From positions 434,001 through 498,000 of the forward strand of contig NZ_QRDJ01000008.1 in NCBI RefSeq assembly GCF_003385845.1: a stretch of 64,000 bases of DNA. The letters are read 5' to 3'. Shown piece by piece: positions 54,101-61,705 of the stretch. The notes beneath the pieces were generated by a model. It searched no databases, was not told where the DNA came from, and saw nothing but the letters and a program-made list of their open reading frames with translations. Position 1 is the first letter of the stretch; every line of letters starts with the position of its first letter. The translations under genes were made by a program, and so were the position numbers. The DNA comes from Kushneria indalinina DSM 14324 (lineage in GTDB: Bacteria > Pseudomonadota > Gammaproteobacteria > Pseudomonadales > Halomonadaceae).

Positions 54101-56006
54101 CGCCCTCCTGACTGTCGCCGCTCTGCCAGGCATCGCTGTCGTTCAGCGCTTCGCGCAGGTCCTCAAGGCTGCCTTGCCGGTCACCGGCGTAGTGCCACTG
54201 AGTCTCGCCTGCGGGCAGGGAGAGATCGGCGCCGTCGTCGCGGCCCAGACGATACAGGGGGGTGCCTTCGCCATCGCGCACCGTCAGGCCGGCATCAAGG
54301 GACAGCGGTAGGCGAGCGTCGAACTGCTCGCTGTCGATGAGCGCGCCGGCCGGCACGCCATCCTCGGGGGCCGTCCAGGTGATCGGCTCGCCACCGCTTT
54401 CAAATGTCAGGGTAGCGCCGGGCGTTACGGGGGAGAGGGCGACCAGGCTGAAGGTATCGGCCTCGGTGTCGATCGCGGTCAGGGCAATATCGCCGCGTTC
54501 CAGCGCCAGGCTCGGCAGGGCGTCGAACGTCAGCGTGCTGGAGGTGAAGGTCTGCAGGTCATCGTCGAGATCCTTGGAGCGGGTGCCGTCGTCGGACCAG
54601 TCGCTGGTGCCGTTGTCGTAGGCGACGTCCAGGCTGACCGAGCCGTCTTCATTGACGCGAATGTTGCTCAGGGTTTCGGCGGTGCCGCCGGTGGCCTCAA
54701 CGTTGGTGTTGAGATCGACCCCCTCGACCTGAACGGCCTTGTGGGCGCCGTCCCAGCGGTAGAGCTGAAAGTCGTTGTTGGTGTCGTCGCCGTCGTCCTC
54801 CTCGGCGGGGCCGGCGCTGATCAGGTGGGTGCCGTCACCGATGGGGACAATGTCGCGAATCGTGCGACCGTCCAGATCAAGGCGCAGGGGCGCGCCGAAT
54901 TCGGCACCGTCGGCGCTGCCGGCGGCCATCAGCGCTTCCACGTTGGTCACGGTGACCACGCTGGCCCGGCCATCATCGCCGATGGGCTCTCGCATTCCGA
55001 GATGGAGTGTGCCGTCGCGATAGAGGGCGCCTTCGACCTGAAAGCCGTCGGCCAGGTTGAGTTCGGGGGCCTCGCTGGCCGACCAGCGCATGACGGCATC
55101 ATGGAGCCCGCTGAAACGGCCGGTGACCGCTACCTCGAGATCCTCGGCGCTGTCACCGGTAATGCGGGTGGCAAAAATCATCGAGCGTTCGCTGTTTTCC
55201 AGCGAGCCCAGCCAGTAGTAGTGCCCATTACCGGCATCAACTACCGATTCGATGTCGACCTCGTCGCCGTCTTCCAGGCCCAGGGCGTCATTGAGATCGA
55301 ACGATTTCAGCGCCGCGCCGGACTGGTCCCGATCGTAAAGGCGCAGGGTCTGATCCTCGTCGTCACCGGCCAGAAAGAAGTTGTCGCCGATGGCAATGGC
55401 AGCCGAGGTGTCCGAGGCACCGGTGTGAAAGCGCGCCTGCTGGTTGGTATCGCGGCCGTCGGCGGCGGCGTAGTCGATGGTGTACTGGCTGTCGCGCTCG
55501 CCATCGCTGACCGTCACGGTGATGGTGGCATTGCCGGCATTGACCGGGGCGATGCGCAGCACGTCCTGATCGTCGAGCGCGGCGCGGGCCACGCTCGGGT
55601 CGCTGCTGTCGATGGAGACCGTGAGCTGCTCGCGCGGGGTGTCGTCATCGGTAAAGGCGAACGCGATGCCGCGTGTCGAGGCCGGGTCGGTCGGGTCGCC
55701 CATCACGCCGCGGATACTGGCCCCGGCGTCATCGAAGGTCAGACCTTCCGAGCGTTCGGTGTCCACCGTGATCACGGGCGTCGCTGGCGCTCCCGGGTTG
55801 TTCTCCGGAGGTGCAGGTTGTGCAGGCGTCTCGGGGAAAAGCTTGTCGCCGATGCGCTCAATCAGACTGTCGAGACGCGCGCGCAGTGATTCGAAGGGCG
55901 AGCGCCACTGCTCGGTCCAGTTCGTGATGAGCTCAAGGCCATGGTTAAGCTGCTGGGCGTCCTGATGAAAACTCCAGGGGGCGGGGAGACGGGAGAACAA
56001 TGACAT
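51156..56006 (-). CDS. Giant multidomain extracellular nuclease (ExeM/NucH-like), probable type I substrate
   Basis: 1,616-residue very acidic protein. The order of domains is: helical N terminus (1-60), Pro-rich linker, a cadherin/Ig-like segment (about 80-185), a propeller-like region (about 190-520), and two lamin-tail domains (TEIWPG near 655, LLISEYVEG near 841). A YhcR-type OB-fold (ELISTIQGS near 1023, GFFLQEED) and a C-terminal endonuclease/exonuclease/phosphatase domain (about 1290-1600) follow. The last shows LKVASFNVLNYF, GLMEVAND, NHFKSKGS, IGDLNSY and SDHDPIIIG, the metal and catalytic residues of the fold. It should degrade extracellular DNA. It has no Sec signal, membrane anchor or RTX repeats. 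It converges on the phosphatase gene across a shared terminator, so the two belong to one locus. Confidence 0.88.
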   Translation of the reverse strand: MSLFSRLPAPWSFHQDAQQLNHGLELITNWTEQWRSPFESLRARLDSLIERIGDKLFPETPAQPAPPENNPGAPATPVITVDTERSEGLTFDDAGASIRGVMGDPTDPASTRGIAFAFTDDDTPREQLTVSIDSSDPSVARAALDDQDVLRIAPVNAGNATITVTVSDGERDSQYTIDYAAADGRDTNQQARFHTGASDTSAAIAIGDNFFLAGDDEDQTLRLYDRDQSGAALKSFDLNDALGLEDGDEVDIESVVDAGNGHYYWLGSLENSERSMIFATRITGDSAEDLEVAVTGRFSGLHDAVMRWSASEAPELNLADGFQVEGALYRDGTLHLGMREPIGDDGRASVVTVTNVEALMAAGSADGAEFGAPLRLDLDGRTIRDIVPIGDGTHLISAGPAEEDDGDDTNNDFQLYRWDGAHKAVQVEGVDLNTNVEATGGTAETLSNIRVNEDGSVSLDVAYDNGTSDWSDDGTRSKDLDDDLQTFTSSTLTFDALPSLALERGDIALTAIDTEADTFSLVALSPVTPGATLTFESGGEPITWTAPEDGVPAGALIDSEQFDARLPLSLDAGLTVRDGEGTPLYRLGRDDGADLSLPAGETQWHYAGDRQGSLEDLREALNDSDAWQSGDSQEGDFTVNTGHIPLPPPEPQDLGIAVTEIWPGQNGSNLSEDWFEIVNTGSDTLDFTTTPLYYDDDSADPNDAVMIEGLTTLAPGATALVVANGDAADVAEFRNAWQSTLEGSSVEIGHTGSAAGLGQGGDEVTLWLGEPGRETLAAREAYPDTTGFDGASWDVIHQRFTTRDNGGVVSDTFGGDDGDMPAVAAPGRQPGSDSGDNMPASLLISEYVEGSGYNKAIELTNRGGSDLSLAGFTLSLYSNGNTEANATQALGEYGSLAPGDTLVLANSQAEPALLDRSDDTSGVTSYNGNDALVLTDGAGEIQDIVGTVGDDAYFGRDVTLRRDEAITEGSDRFDADQWQEYPQDTFNGLGGDGANDDAPGDDANNEAPGNDLPDSNGDPMDLPPVELISTIQGSTMSSERVGDEVSLEAIVTLDARDGLDGFFLQEEDADRDGDETTSEGIFVYLPDDSNVADFTVGDRVRLTGTVEQYQGKTELTDVRSLDVTARDQPLPTITELDLPIDDKSSLAARESMRVSFQGADGEPLTVTDTYELGRYGTVTLSSGGRLEQFTEVNAPDQAGNQQWLDQLESRSILLDDASNVQNPEEILFGRGGEPLSADNTLRGGDTLDQATGVLDFAYQQWRLQSDEGLDFQPANARPEQPDDRALGDAPLKVASFNVLNYFETLDQSGNQITTPEGTEHSPRGANSEQELTRQQDKLVNAIVDSDADIAGLMEVANDGYGEDSSIAGLVEALNARDDAQWDFITPRDDSGSVVSPGSDAIAVGLIYQSDSVTPAGDAAINTSGAFATGNRAPMLQTFQDNDSGETLSIAVNHFKSKGSVINGEEAIGDGQGNNNPTRVEAAEQLAAWVETDPTDSGESDVLIIGDLNSYAMEDPITTLTGEGYTLLDDDYSYSYDGQWGSLDHALASPSMSEQVTGTTTWHINADEPTVLDYNTEYKSDAQVDALYGDGPFRASDHDPIIIGIDPGADAQPATGF

Positions 56007-56151
56007 GGGGGCATCCTTGCAAAATGTTGTCGGTTGTCATGGCTCGGCGTTGGCATGAACAGGACTGTTACGGACAGCGCCGGGCATTCTGCATCCTGAA
56101 ACATTCTTGTTGCAGCCCCGTGAAGCGGACATTGCAGCCCCAACTTTAGAA
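56007..56151 (-). promoter_or_regulatory. Upstream region of the nuclease gene
   Basis: 145 bases between the phosphorylase stop and the nuclease start. TTGCAGCCCC occurs at 56110-56119 and again at 56132-56141, a 22-base (two-turn) period that suggests an activator site. On the minus strand CTGTCCG and CTGTTCA lie 15 bases apart, only loosely PHO-box-like. Confidence 0.35.
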
Positions 56152-57894
56152 CTAGTCCCAGCTGATCAGCCAGCAGCTGCGGTAGGGCTTGAGCACGGGG
56201 GCGTCGCTCTCCGGGTCGATGCGCCCCAGCAGATCACGCCAGTGATGTCGGGCATACGCTTCCGGCAAATTCAGGGGATGGGACCGGTCGGTCACATTGT
56301 GCACGGCCAGCAAGCGTCGGCCGTCAGGCAGCGGGCCGCGCAGGAAGGCAAAAAAGTGCGGACCCAGGTCAATGATCTTCTGCGGTGCATCGGGATGGAA
56401 GCAGGGCTCCTGGCGACGGGTCTTCAGGCGCTCTGTCAGCGCCTCGAACACGATATGCGTCGGCGTGCTGTAGGCCTCCAGCAGCGGTTCCAGCGCCTCA
56501 CGCTGCCAGCGCTTGCGGTTGATCGCCCGCAGCCGGCCGGTGCGGGTGACGCCTTCGTGGTCGTTGAGTGTGGCCAGCAGGCTGTGAACATAGACTGCCG
56601 GAATGCCCTGAAGGCCCAGCATGATGGTCTGGGAGCAGATGAAGCGGGCGATCTGCCACGGGTCGGCCCCGCGTCGCGTGCCCTTGAGGGCGTCAAAATA
56701 GGTGATGTTGATCTCGTAGGGTGAGTCCTGCCCGTCAGGGCCGGTCTTCATGCTGATGAAACCGCCAAAGCGCTGCATCAGCTCCAGCAGGGTCTCGATG
56801 TCATGAGGCGCCAGCAGGCCCTCAAGCGCTCTGACGCCGACACCGTCATGGCTGGCGGTAAAGTTCAGATAGGTGCAGCCGCTGGGCAGTGGCGGCAGGG
56901 TGGCCGCCCATTCGGTCAATGCCCGGGCATCATTGGTGGTGAGGGTGTGCAGCAGCAGCGGCGGCAGAGTGAACTGATAGACGATGTGCGCCTCATCGCC
57001 GTTGCCGAAATAGCTCAAATTTTCCAGGTGCGGGACGTTGGTCTCGGTCAGCAGCAGTGCCCCCGGGGCAACACGCTCCATGACGGCGCGCAGCAGCCGT
57101 ACAATGGCATGGGTCTGGGGCAGGTGGATGCAGCTCGTGCCCAGCTCCTTCCACAGATAGGCGATGGCATCGAGTCGAATCAGGCGTGCGCCCTGGTCCA
57201 GGTAGTACAGCAGCACGCCAACCATCTCGATCAGGACATCAGGGTTGGCAAAATTGAGATCGATCTGGTCCTCGGAGAAGGTGGCCCAGACGTGCTGCAT
57301 GCCGCGCCGCGTCGAGACCGGCGCCAGAAGTTTGGTGTTGCGTGGTCGGGTGACGCTTGTAACGTCGGTCTGCTCGGGCAGCTCGATGAAGTAGTCACGC
57401 CCCGGCGGCGTGTCGGAGAGATAGTCGATAAACCACAGCGATTCCCGCGAGACGTGGTTGATGACCAGATCAAACATCAGATTGAAGCGCCCGGCCAGGT
57501 GGCGCACCTGCGGCCAGTCCCCCACGGTGGGGCTGACCCTGCGGTAGTGGATGACCGAAAAGCCGTCATCGCTGCTCCAGGTGAAAAAGGGCAGGATATG
57601 GACGGCACTGAAGGTCTCTTCAAGATGCTCGCGCAAAAAGCGCTCCAGCACTTCCAAAGGAACGCTGTCCTCGGCTTCGATGATGCTGTCGCCATAGGTG
57701 ATCATCATCTGGGTCTGCTCGCTCCACAGGGGGCGTGGCTCGCGGGCGGTGCCGGCCTGATGCTGGTCAATCAGCGCCTCCAGACGCTGCAGGATGTCGG
57801 GGGCGTGCTCGCCATAGACGAAGGCAAGTTCGGCACGGGCGCGGGCGTGAAAATCATCGCGGGAGAGGGCGGCAACCAGGGGGGCGGCAGACAT
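56152..57894 (-). CDS. GH13 phosphorylase, glucosylglycerate/sucrose phosphorylase type
   Basis: 580-residue GH13_18-like enzyme that splits a glucoside with phosphate to glucose-1-phosphate. The nucleophile aspartate is in RLIRLDAIAYLWKE, the acid/base glutamate in LLLTETNVPH and the transition-state aspartate in FTASHDGVG. IHYRRVSPTVGDW and FDLVINHVSRESLWF are the N-terminal barrel blocks. At 580 residues it is longer than classical sucrose phosphorylase (about 490-500) and nearer glucosylglycerate phosphorylases. A glucosyl-3-phosphoglycerate synthase and phosphatase pair lies at 42089-44149, supporting glucosylglycerate as the substrate; this is inference. ATG 57894 follows GGAG. It is transcribed toward the nuclease gene. 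Confidence 0.8.
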   Translation of the reverse strand: MSAAPLVAALSRDDFHARARAELAFVYGEHAPDILQRLEALIDQHQAGTAREPRPLWSEQTQMMITYGDSIIEAEDSVPLEVLERFLREHLEETFSAVHILPFFTWSSDDGFSVIHYRRVSPTVGDWPQVRHLAGRFNLMFDLVINHVSRESLWFIDYLSDTPPGRDYFIELPEQTDVTSVTRPRNTKLLAPVSTRRGMQHVWATFSEDQIDLNFANPDVLIEMVGVLLYYLDQGARLIRLDAIAYLWKELGTSCIHLPQTHAIVRLLRAVMERVAPGALLLTETNVPHLENLSYFGNGDEAHIVYQFTLPPLLLHTLTTNDARALTEWAATLPPLPSGCTYLNFTASHDGVGVRALEGLLAPHDIETLLELMQRFGGFISMKTGPDGQDSPYEINITYFDALKGTRRGADPWQIARFICSQTIMLGLQGIPAVYVHSLLATLNDHEGVTRTGRLRAINRKRWQREALEPLLEAYSTPTHIVFEALTERLKTRRQEPCFHPDAPQKIIDLGPHFFAFLRGPLPDGRRLLAVHNVTDRSHPLNLPEAYARHHWRDLLGRIDPESDAPVLKPYRSCWLISWD

Positions 57895-58040
57895 GGCAGG
57901 ACTCCGGCTTCTATTATTGTCGTCTTCTTATCAAAGCCCTTGGCGGACAGGAATTCAAACTGTATCGGGTTTGAAAAAACCTTAAGGCTTAATTATCAGC
58001 TTGCGCTGATGTAAAACCTGACTGACACTTGCCGCTGTTG
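57895..58040. other. Divergent intergenic region, phosphorylase / riboswitch
   Basis: About 146 bases, AT-rich around 57970-58010, without a gene. It must contain the promoters of the phosphorylase gene (minus) and of the riboswitch-terC transcript (plus). I could not fix their boxes. Confidence 0.4.
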
Positions 58041-58230
58041 AAGGAGGGGAGTATTCCCTGCAGGGCGCAGCGCTCGTTATCAGGCCTGCGTTTTTTCTAT
58101 AGCGGTGTCGTCATCACGGTAGTCTGTTGTTATCAGACAGTTGCCCGGTGCCGCTGGTCCGTGGTGTTGCCATGCAGGAATGGGGCAACCCCGGGCGGAA
58201 GAGACCTCCGGTAAATCTTCTTTGCCGGAG
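58041..58230 (+). promoter_or_regulatory. Probable yybP-ykoY (Mn2+) riboswitch with translational switch
   Basis: The leader of the terC-type gene has the yybP-ykoY layout. The 5' element GGAGGGGAGTA (58043-58053) can close helix P1 with CCTCC (58205-58209), which follows AAGAGA near the 3' end. GTCGTCATCACGG and a GTCTG/CAGAC hairpin (about 58122-58138) lie between. The expression platform is plain. CTCCGGTAAA (58206-58215) can instead pair with TTTGCCGGAG (58221-58230), which contains the ribosome site GGAG (58227-58230). Thus P1 formation on Mn2+ binding should free the ribosome site (ON switch), as for E. coli alx and mntP. Confidence 0.75.
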
Positions 58231-58238
58231 AACCGTGC

Positions 58239-59246
58239 ATGAACGTTCCAGCCTGGGTCTGGGGAGCTACCGTTGCGAGCTTCGCTGCCATCTTTTTGTT
58301 TGATTTCTTCTCGCATGTGCGCAAGCCGCATGCGCCCACCCTGCGGGAATCCGCACTCTGGTCGGTCTTCTACATCAGCCTGGCCGCCATTTTCGGCGTC
58401 GGGCTCTGGATGGTGTGGGGCCACGATCATGGGGTGGAGTACTTCGCCGGCTTTATCACCGAAAAGAGCCTGTCGGTCGACAATCTGTTTGTCTTTGCCA
58501 TCATCATGGCGAAATTTGCCGTTCCCCGAATCTATCAGCAAAAGGCGCTTTTGATCGGCATCATCATGGCGCTGGTCATGCGCGGTATCTTTATTGCCGT
58601 GGGCGCGGCGGCCATCAACCGGTTCAGCTGGGTCTTTTATCTTTTTGGCGCGTTTCTGCTCTATACCGCCTTCAAGCTGGCGATCGAAAGTGCGCAGCAC
58701 AAAAAGCAGGGTGCCGATGATTTTGAGCCCAACGCGCTGGTGAAGTTTGCCCAGCGCCATTTGCCGGTGACCGATCAATTCCACGAGCAGCGTCTGCTGG
58801 CCCGCGAAAACGGCAAGCGTGTCCTGACTCCGCTGTTTCTGGTGGTGCTGACGCTGGGCGTCACCGATCTGTTATTTGCGCTGGACTCCATTCCGGCCAT
58901 TTACGGCCTGACCCAGGAACCCTATATCGTCTTCACCGCCAACGCCTTTGCGCTGCTGGGGCTTTTACAGCTCTATTTCCTGCTGGGCGGGCTGCTGGAC
59001 CGGCTGGTGTATCTGGGCTTCGGGCTGTCGCTGATTCTGGGCTTTATCGGGGTGAAGCTGGTCATGCATGCCATGGTCGAAAATACGCTGCCCTTTATCA
59101 ACGATGGTCAGCCGCTTGAATGGGTGCCGCACATTTCGACAGTGCTGTCCCTGTCCGTCATTATCGGCATTCTGGTGGTGACGACCGTGGCCAGCCTGCT
59201 CAAGAGTCGCGCCGCCGGTAAAACCGCTTCCGACGCCGTCCACTGA
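58239..59246 (+). CDS. TerC/Alx-family membrane protein, probable Mn2+ exporter
   Basis: 335-residue polytopic membrane protein with about nine helices. The TerC signatures are GFITEKSLSVDNLFVFAIIM (residues about 70-90, with the conserved acidic residues) and LGVTDLLFALDSIPAIYGLT (about 205-225), two related halves. Alx of E. coli, the same family, is controlled by pH and Mn2+ through a yybP-ykoY leader and exports manganese. The leader here looks like the same riboswitch, which supports that role. ATG 58239 is eight bases after GGAG. Tellurite resistance is only a historic family name. Confidence 0.9.
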   Translation: MNVPAWVWGATVASFAAIFLFDFFSHVRKPHAPTLRESALWSVFYISLAAIFGVGLWMVWGHDHGVEYFAGFITEKSLSVDNLFVFAIIMAKFAVPRIYQQKALLIGIIMALVMRGIFIAVGAAAINRFSWVFYLFGAFLLYTAFKLAIESAQHKKQGADDFEPNALVKFAQRHLPVTDQFHEQRLLARENGKRVLTPLFLVVLTLGVTDLLFALDSIPAIYGLTQEPYIVFTANAFALLGLLQLYFLLGGLLDRLVYLGFGLSLILGFIGVKLVMHAMVENTLPFINDGQPLEWVPHISTVLSLSVIIGILVVTTVASLLKSRAAGKTASDAVH

Positions 59247-59268
59247 CGTTGTAGCCCTACCGGCCGAA

Positions 59269-59299
59269 CGCCCTGATGTCGCACTGCGTCATCAGGGCG
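59269..59299 (+). terminator. Hairpin after terC
   Basis: CGCCCTGATG (59269-59278) pairs with CATCAGGGCG (59290-59299). No T-run follows, so it is a weak or factor-dependent terminator. Confidence 0.5.
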
Positions 59300-59320
59300 T
59301 CACCTGACGTCAAATCACTG

Positions 59321-59366
59321 TCCTTCGAACACCGGATACTGGAGGTCCTCTCCAGCCATCGAAGGA
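59321..59366 (+). promoter_or_regulatory. Nested inverted repeats burying the cdhC ribosome site
   Basis: Outer arms TCCTTCGA (59321-59328) and TCGAAGGA (59359-59366) are exact complements, with an inner pair CTGGAG (59339-59344) and CTCCAG (59350-59355). The AAGGA ribosome site of cdhC lies in the outer right arm, so the RNA fold could limit translation. As DNA it could be an operator. Confidence 0.5.
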
Positions 59367-59372
59367 TCTGTC

Positions 59373-60266
59373 ATGAATCAGGATGTCATTTTGACCTGCG
59401 CCGTTACGGGGGCAGGTGACACGCCATCACGCAATCCCGCCGTCCCCGTCACGCCGAAAGAGATTGCCGATGCGGCCATCGAGGCTGCAAGGGCCGGTGC
59501 CAGCATCGCGCATATCCACGTACGTGACCCGGCCACCGGCGGTGTGAGTCACGACAGTGACTATTTCCGTGAGGTCGTGGAACGCGTACGCGCCGCCGAT
59601 ACCGATATCGTCCTCAACCTGACCGCCGGTGGCGGTGGGGATCTTTCACCTGAGCTCGGCAACGGCGTACTGCGTGCCGGTTCGGGCAGCGACCTGCAAA
59701 CGCCGGCCGAGCGCCACGCGCCAATCAAGGCGCTGCTGCCCGAAATCTGCACGCTGGACTGCGGCAGCATCAACTTCGGCGATATGGTCTATCTCAACAG
59801 TGCCGGGTGGCTGCGCGAACAGGCGGCGCTGGTTCAGGCGGCCGGCGTCAAGCCCGAGCTTGAGTGCTTTGATACCGGTCACATCCGTTTTGCCCGCCAG
59901 CTGATCGACGAGGGGTTGATCGAGGGCGCGCCGCTGTTTCAGCTGTGTCTGGGCATTCCCTGGGGCGCCGAGGCGCAGGCGCAGACCATGCTGACCATGC
60001 GCGATCTGCTGCCGCATAATGCCCACTGGGCGGCCTTTGGCATCGGTCGAATGCAGATGCCGATGGTGGCGCAGGCCATGCTGCTGGGCGGCCATGTGCG
60101 CGTCGGGCTTGAAGACAATCTGTATCTCTCCAGAGGCGTCAAGGCCGACAACGCCGGCCTGGTGGAGAAGGCCGGCGGCATTATCGAAGCCCTCGGCGGG
60201 CGGGTCATGAGCCCGAGCGACACGCGTCGGCATCTGGGGCTGCGCTCGCCGGGAGGTGAGGCATGA
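59373..60266 (+). CDS. cdhC: 3-dehydrocarnitine cleavage enzyme (BKACE family) CdhC
   Basis: 297-residue beta-keto acid cleavage enzyme. It reacts 3-dehydrocarnitine with acetyl-CoA to give acetoacetate and betainyl-CoA. The zinc ligands are in [12 protein letters not shown] (two histidines near residues 48-50) and in [23 protein letters not shown] and FDTGHIRFA are further family blocks. The specific substrate is inferred from the operon, which has the order cdhC-cdhA-cdhB known in Pseudomonas. ATG 59373 has AAGGA six bases upstream. The stop overlaps cdhA (ATGA). Confidence 0.87.
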   Translation: MNQDVILTCAVTGAGDTPSRNPAVPVTPKEIADAAIEAARAGASIAHIHVRDPATGGVSHDSDYFREVVERVRAADTDIVLNLTAGGGGDLSPELGNGVLRAGSGSDLQTPAERHAPIKALLPEICTLDCGSINFGDMVYLNSAGWLREQAALVQAAGVKPELECFDTGHIRFARQLIDEGLIEGAPLFQLCLGIPWGAEAQAQTMLTMRDLLPHNAHWAAFGIGRMQMPMVAQAMLLGGHVRVGLEDNLYLSRGVKADNAGLVEKAGGIIEALGGRVMSPSDTRRHLGLRSPGGEA

Positions 60267-61237
60267 GCCAGGCACAGACCCCGAAAGACACCATGGCGGT
60301 GATCGGCTGCGGCGTGATCGGCAGCGGCTGGGCCGCGCGGGCGCTGGCGGCCGGCATGACGGTGCAGGCGTGGGATCCGAATCCCGAGGCGGTCACGATA
60401 CTTCAGAACCAGATCGATACCGCCTGGCCGGCGCTGAGCCGCCGCGGGCTGGCAGAAGGTGCTTCCCGCGACAATCTTCACTTCACCACCGATCTTGACC
60501 AGGCGCTGGCAGGGGCGGATCTGGTCCAGGAAAACGCGCCCGAGCGTCTGTCGCTCAAGCAGTCCCTGCTGGCGGATATCGATGCCCGCGTGCCGGAGCA
60601 GGTACTGATAGGATCATCGACCTCGGGCATCAAGCCCAGCGAGCTTCAGGCACAGTGTCGTCACGTCCCCGGGCGGGTCATCGTGGCGCATCCGTTCAAT
60701 CCGGTCTATCTGCTGCCGCTGGTCGAGCTGGTGGGCGGCGAGCATACCGAACCGGCGCAACTGGCAGCGGCCGGCACGCACTATGAGCGGCTGGGCATGC
60801 GGCCTCTGATCGTGCGCCGCGAGATCGAAGGTCACATTGCTGATCGGCTGATGGAAGCGCTATGGCGCGAGGCACTGCATCTGGTCAACGACGGCGTGGC
60901 CACCACCGAGGAGGTCGATGCCGCCATCGTCTACGGTGCCGGCCTGCGCTGGGCGCTGATGGGCACCTTTCTGACCTTTCATCTGGCCGGCGGCGAGGGC
61001 GGCATGCGCCATATGCTCGAGCAGTTCGGCCCGGCGCTGAAGCTGCCCTGGACGCGGCTGGAAGCGCCCGAGCTGACGCCCGAGCTGGTCGAGCGGGTCG
61101 CCAGCGGCAGCGAGTTCCAGGCCGGCGGTCGGTCGGTTGCCGAGCTGGAAGCCCGACGCGACCGTTTTCTTGGCGAGCTTCTCGAGGTGGTGGAGCGCTA
61201 CTGGCCCGAGCAGGAAGGCCTGGGAGGGCGGATCTGA
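60263..61237 (+). CDS. cdhA: L-carnitine 3-dehydrogenase CdhA
   Basis: 324-residue NAD-dependent dehydrogenase of the 3-hydroxyacyl-CoA dehydrogenase fold, oxidising L-carnitine to 3-dehydrocarnitine. The NAD motif is [12 protein letters not shown] at residues 13-24, and [19 protein letters not shown] carries the catalytic histidine. Length matches known carnitine dehydrogenases (about 320). It is in the middle of the cdh operon with overlaps on both sides, giving equal expression with cdhC and cdhB. Confidence 0.92.
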   Translation: MSQAQTPKDTMAVIGCGVIGSGWAARALAAGMTVQAWDPNPEAVTILQNQIDTAWPALSRRGLAEGASRDNLHFTTDLDQALAGADLVQENAPERLSLKQSLLADIDARVPEQVLIGSSTSGIKPSELQAQCRHVPGRVIVAHPFNPVYLLPLVELVGGEHTEPAQLAAAGTHYERLGMRPLIVRREIEGHIADRLMEALWREALHLVNDGVATTEEVDAAIVYGAGLRWALMGTFLTFHLAGGEGGMRHMLEQFGPALKLPWTRLEAPELTPELVERVASGSEFQAGGRSVAELEARRDRFLGELLEVVERYWPEQEGLGGRI

Positions 61238-61704
61238 TGGCGCTGTCGCTTTTGACACGGCCCGTGCTGCCGGCATGGGTCGATTACAACGGCCACATGA
61301 ACGATGCAGCCTACGCACTGCTCTTTTCGCACGGGGTCGAGGCGCTGATGGCGCATCTCGGGCTGGACGAGCGTGGTCGTGGTATTCACGAATACACGAT
61401 CTTTACCCTCGAGACCCATCTTTGCTATCTGCAACAGGTGCAGGAAGACGTGCTGGTGAACTGCGACATGCAGTTGCTGGCAAGTGATGCCAAACGACTG
61501 CACGTCTTTTTTACCCTGACAGATGACAAGGGCGCGCGACTGGCCACCAGTGAGCAGTTGCTGATGGGCATCGATATCCGCACCGAGCGACCTGCGGCCT
61601 TTCCTGGCGAAATCGCGGCCCGGGTCGCATGGCTGCCGGACGCCGAGCCGGGGGACTGGCCTGATCAGGCCGGGCGGCGTATCGAGATCCGTCGCCGAAA
61701 GTGA
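61237..61704 (+). CDS. cdhB: Betainyl-CoA thioesterase-like hot-dog protein CdhB
   Basis: 155-residue hot-dog-fold thioesterase. WVDYNGHMNDAAYALLFS near residue 14 carries the asparagine/aspartate active-site block of 4-hydroxybenzoyl-CoA thioesterase relatives. In the carnitine pathway the gene in this place hydrolyses betainyl-CoA to glycine betaine and CoA. ATG 61237 shares its first base with the cdhA stop; a longer frame upstream is only a shadow of cdhA. It ends two bases before the converging cdhR stop. Confidence 0.85.
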   Translation: MALSLLTRPVLPAWVDYNGHMNDAAYALLFSHGVEALMAHLGLDERGRGIHEYTIFTLETHLCYLQQVQEDVLVNCDMQLLASDAKRLHVFFTLTDDKGARLATSEQLLMGIDIRTERPAAFPGEIAARVAWLPDAEPGDWPDQAGRRIEIRRRK

Positions 61705-61705
61705 C

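Noticed and set aside
54741-55889. A 382-codon plus-strand frame opposite the nuclease gene
   Set aside because: Antisense to the nuclease; the Val/Gly/Asp/Ala-rich translation is typical of a GC-rich shadow frame.
56803-58014. A 403-codon plus-strand frame opposite the GH13 phosphorylase
   Set aside because: Antisense to all the catalytic motifs of a well-supported gene.
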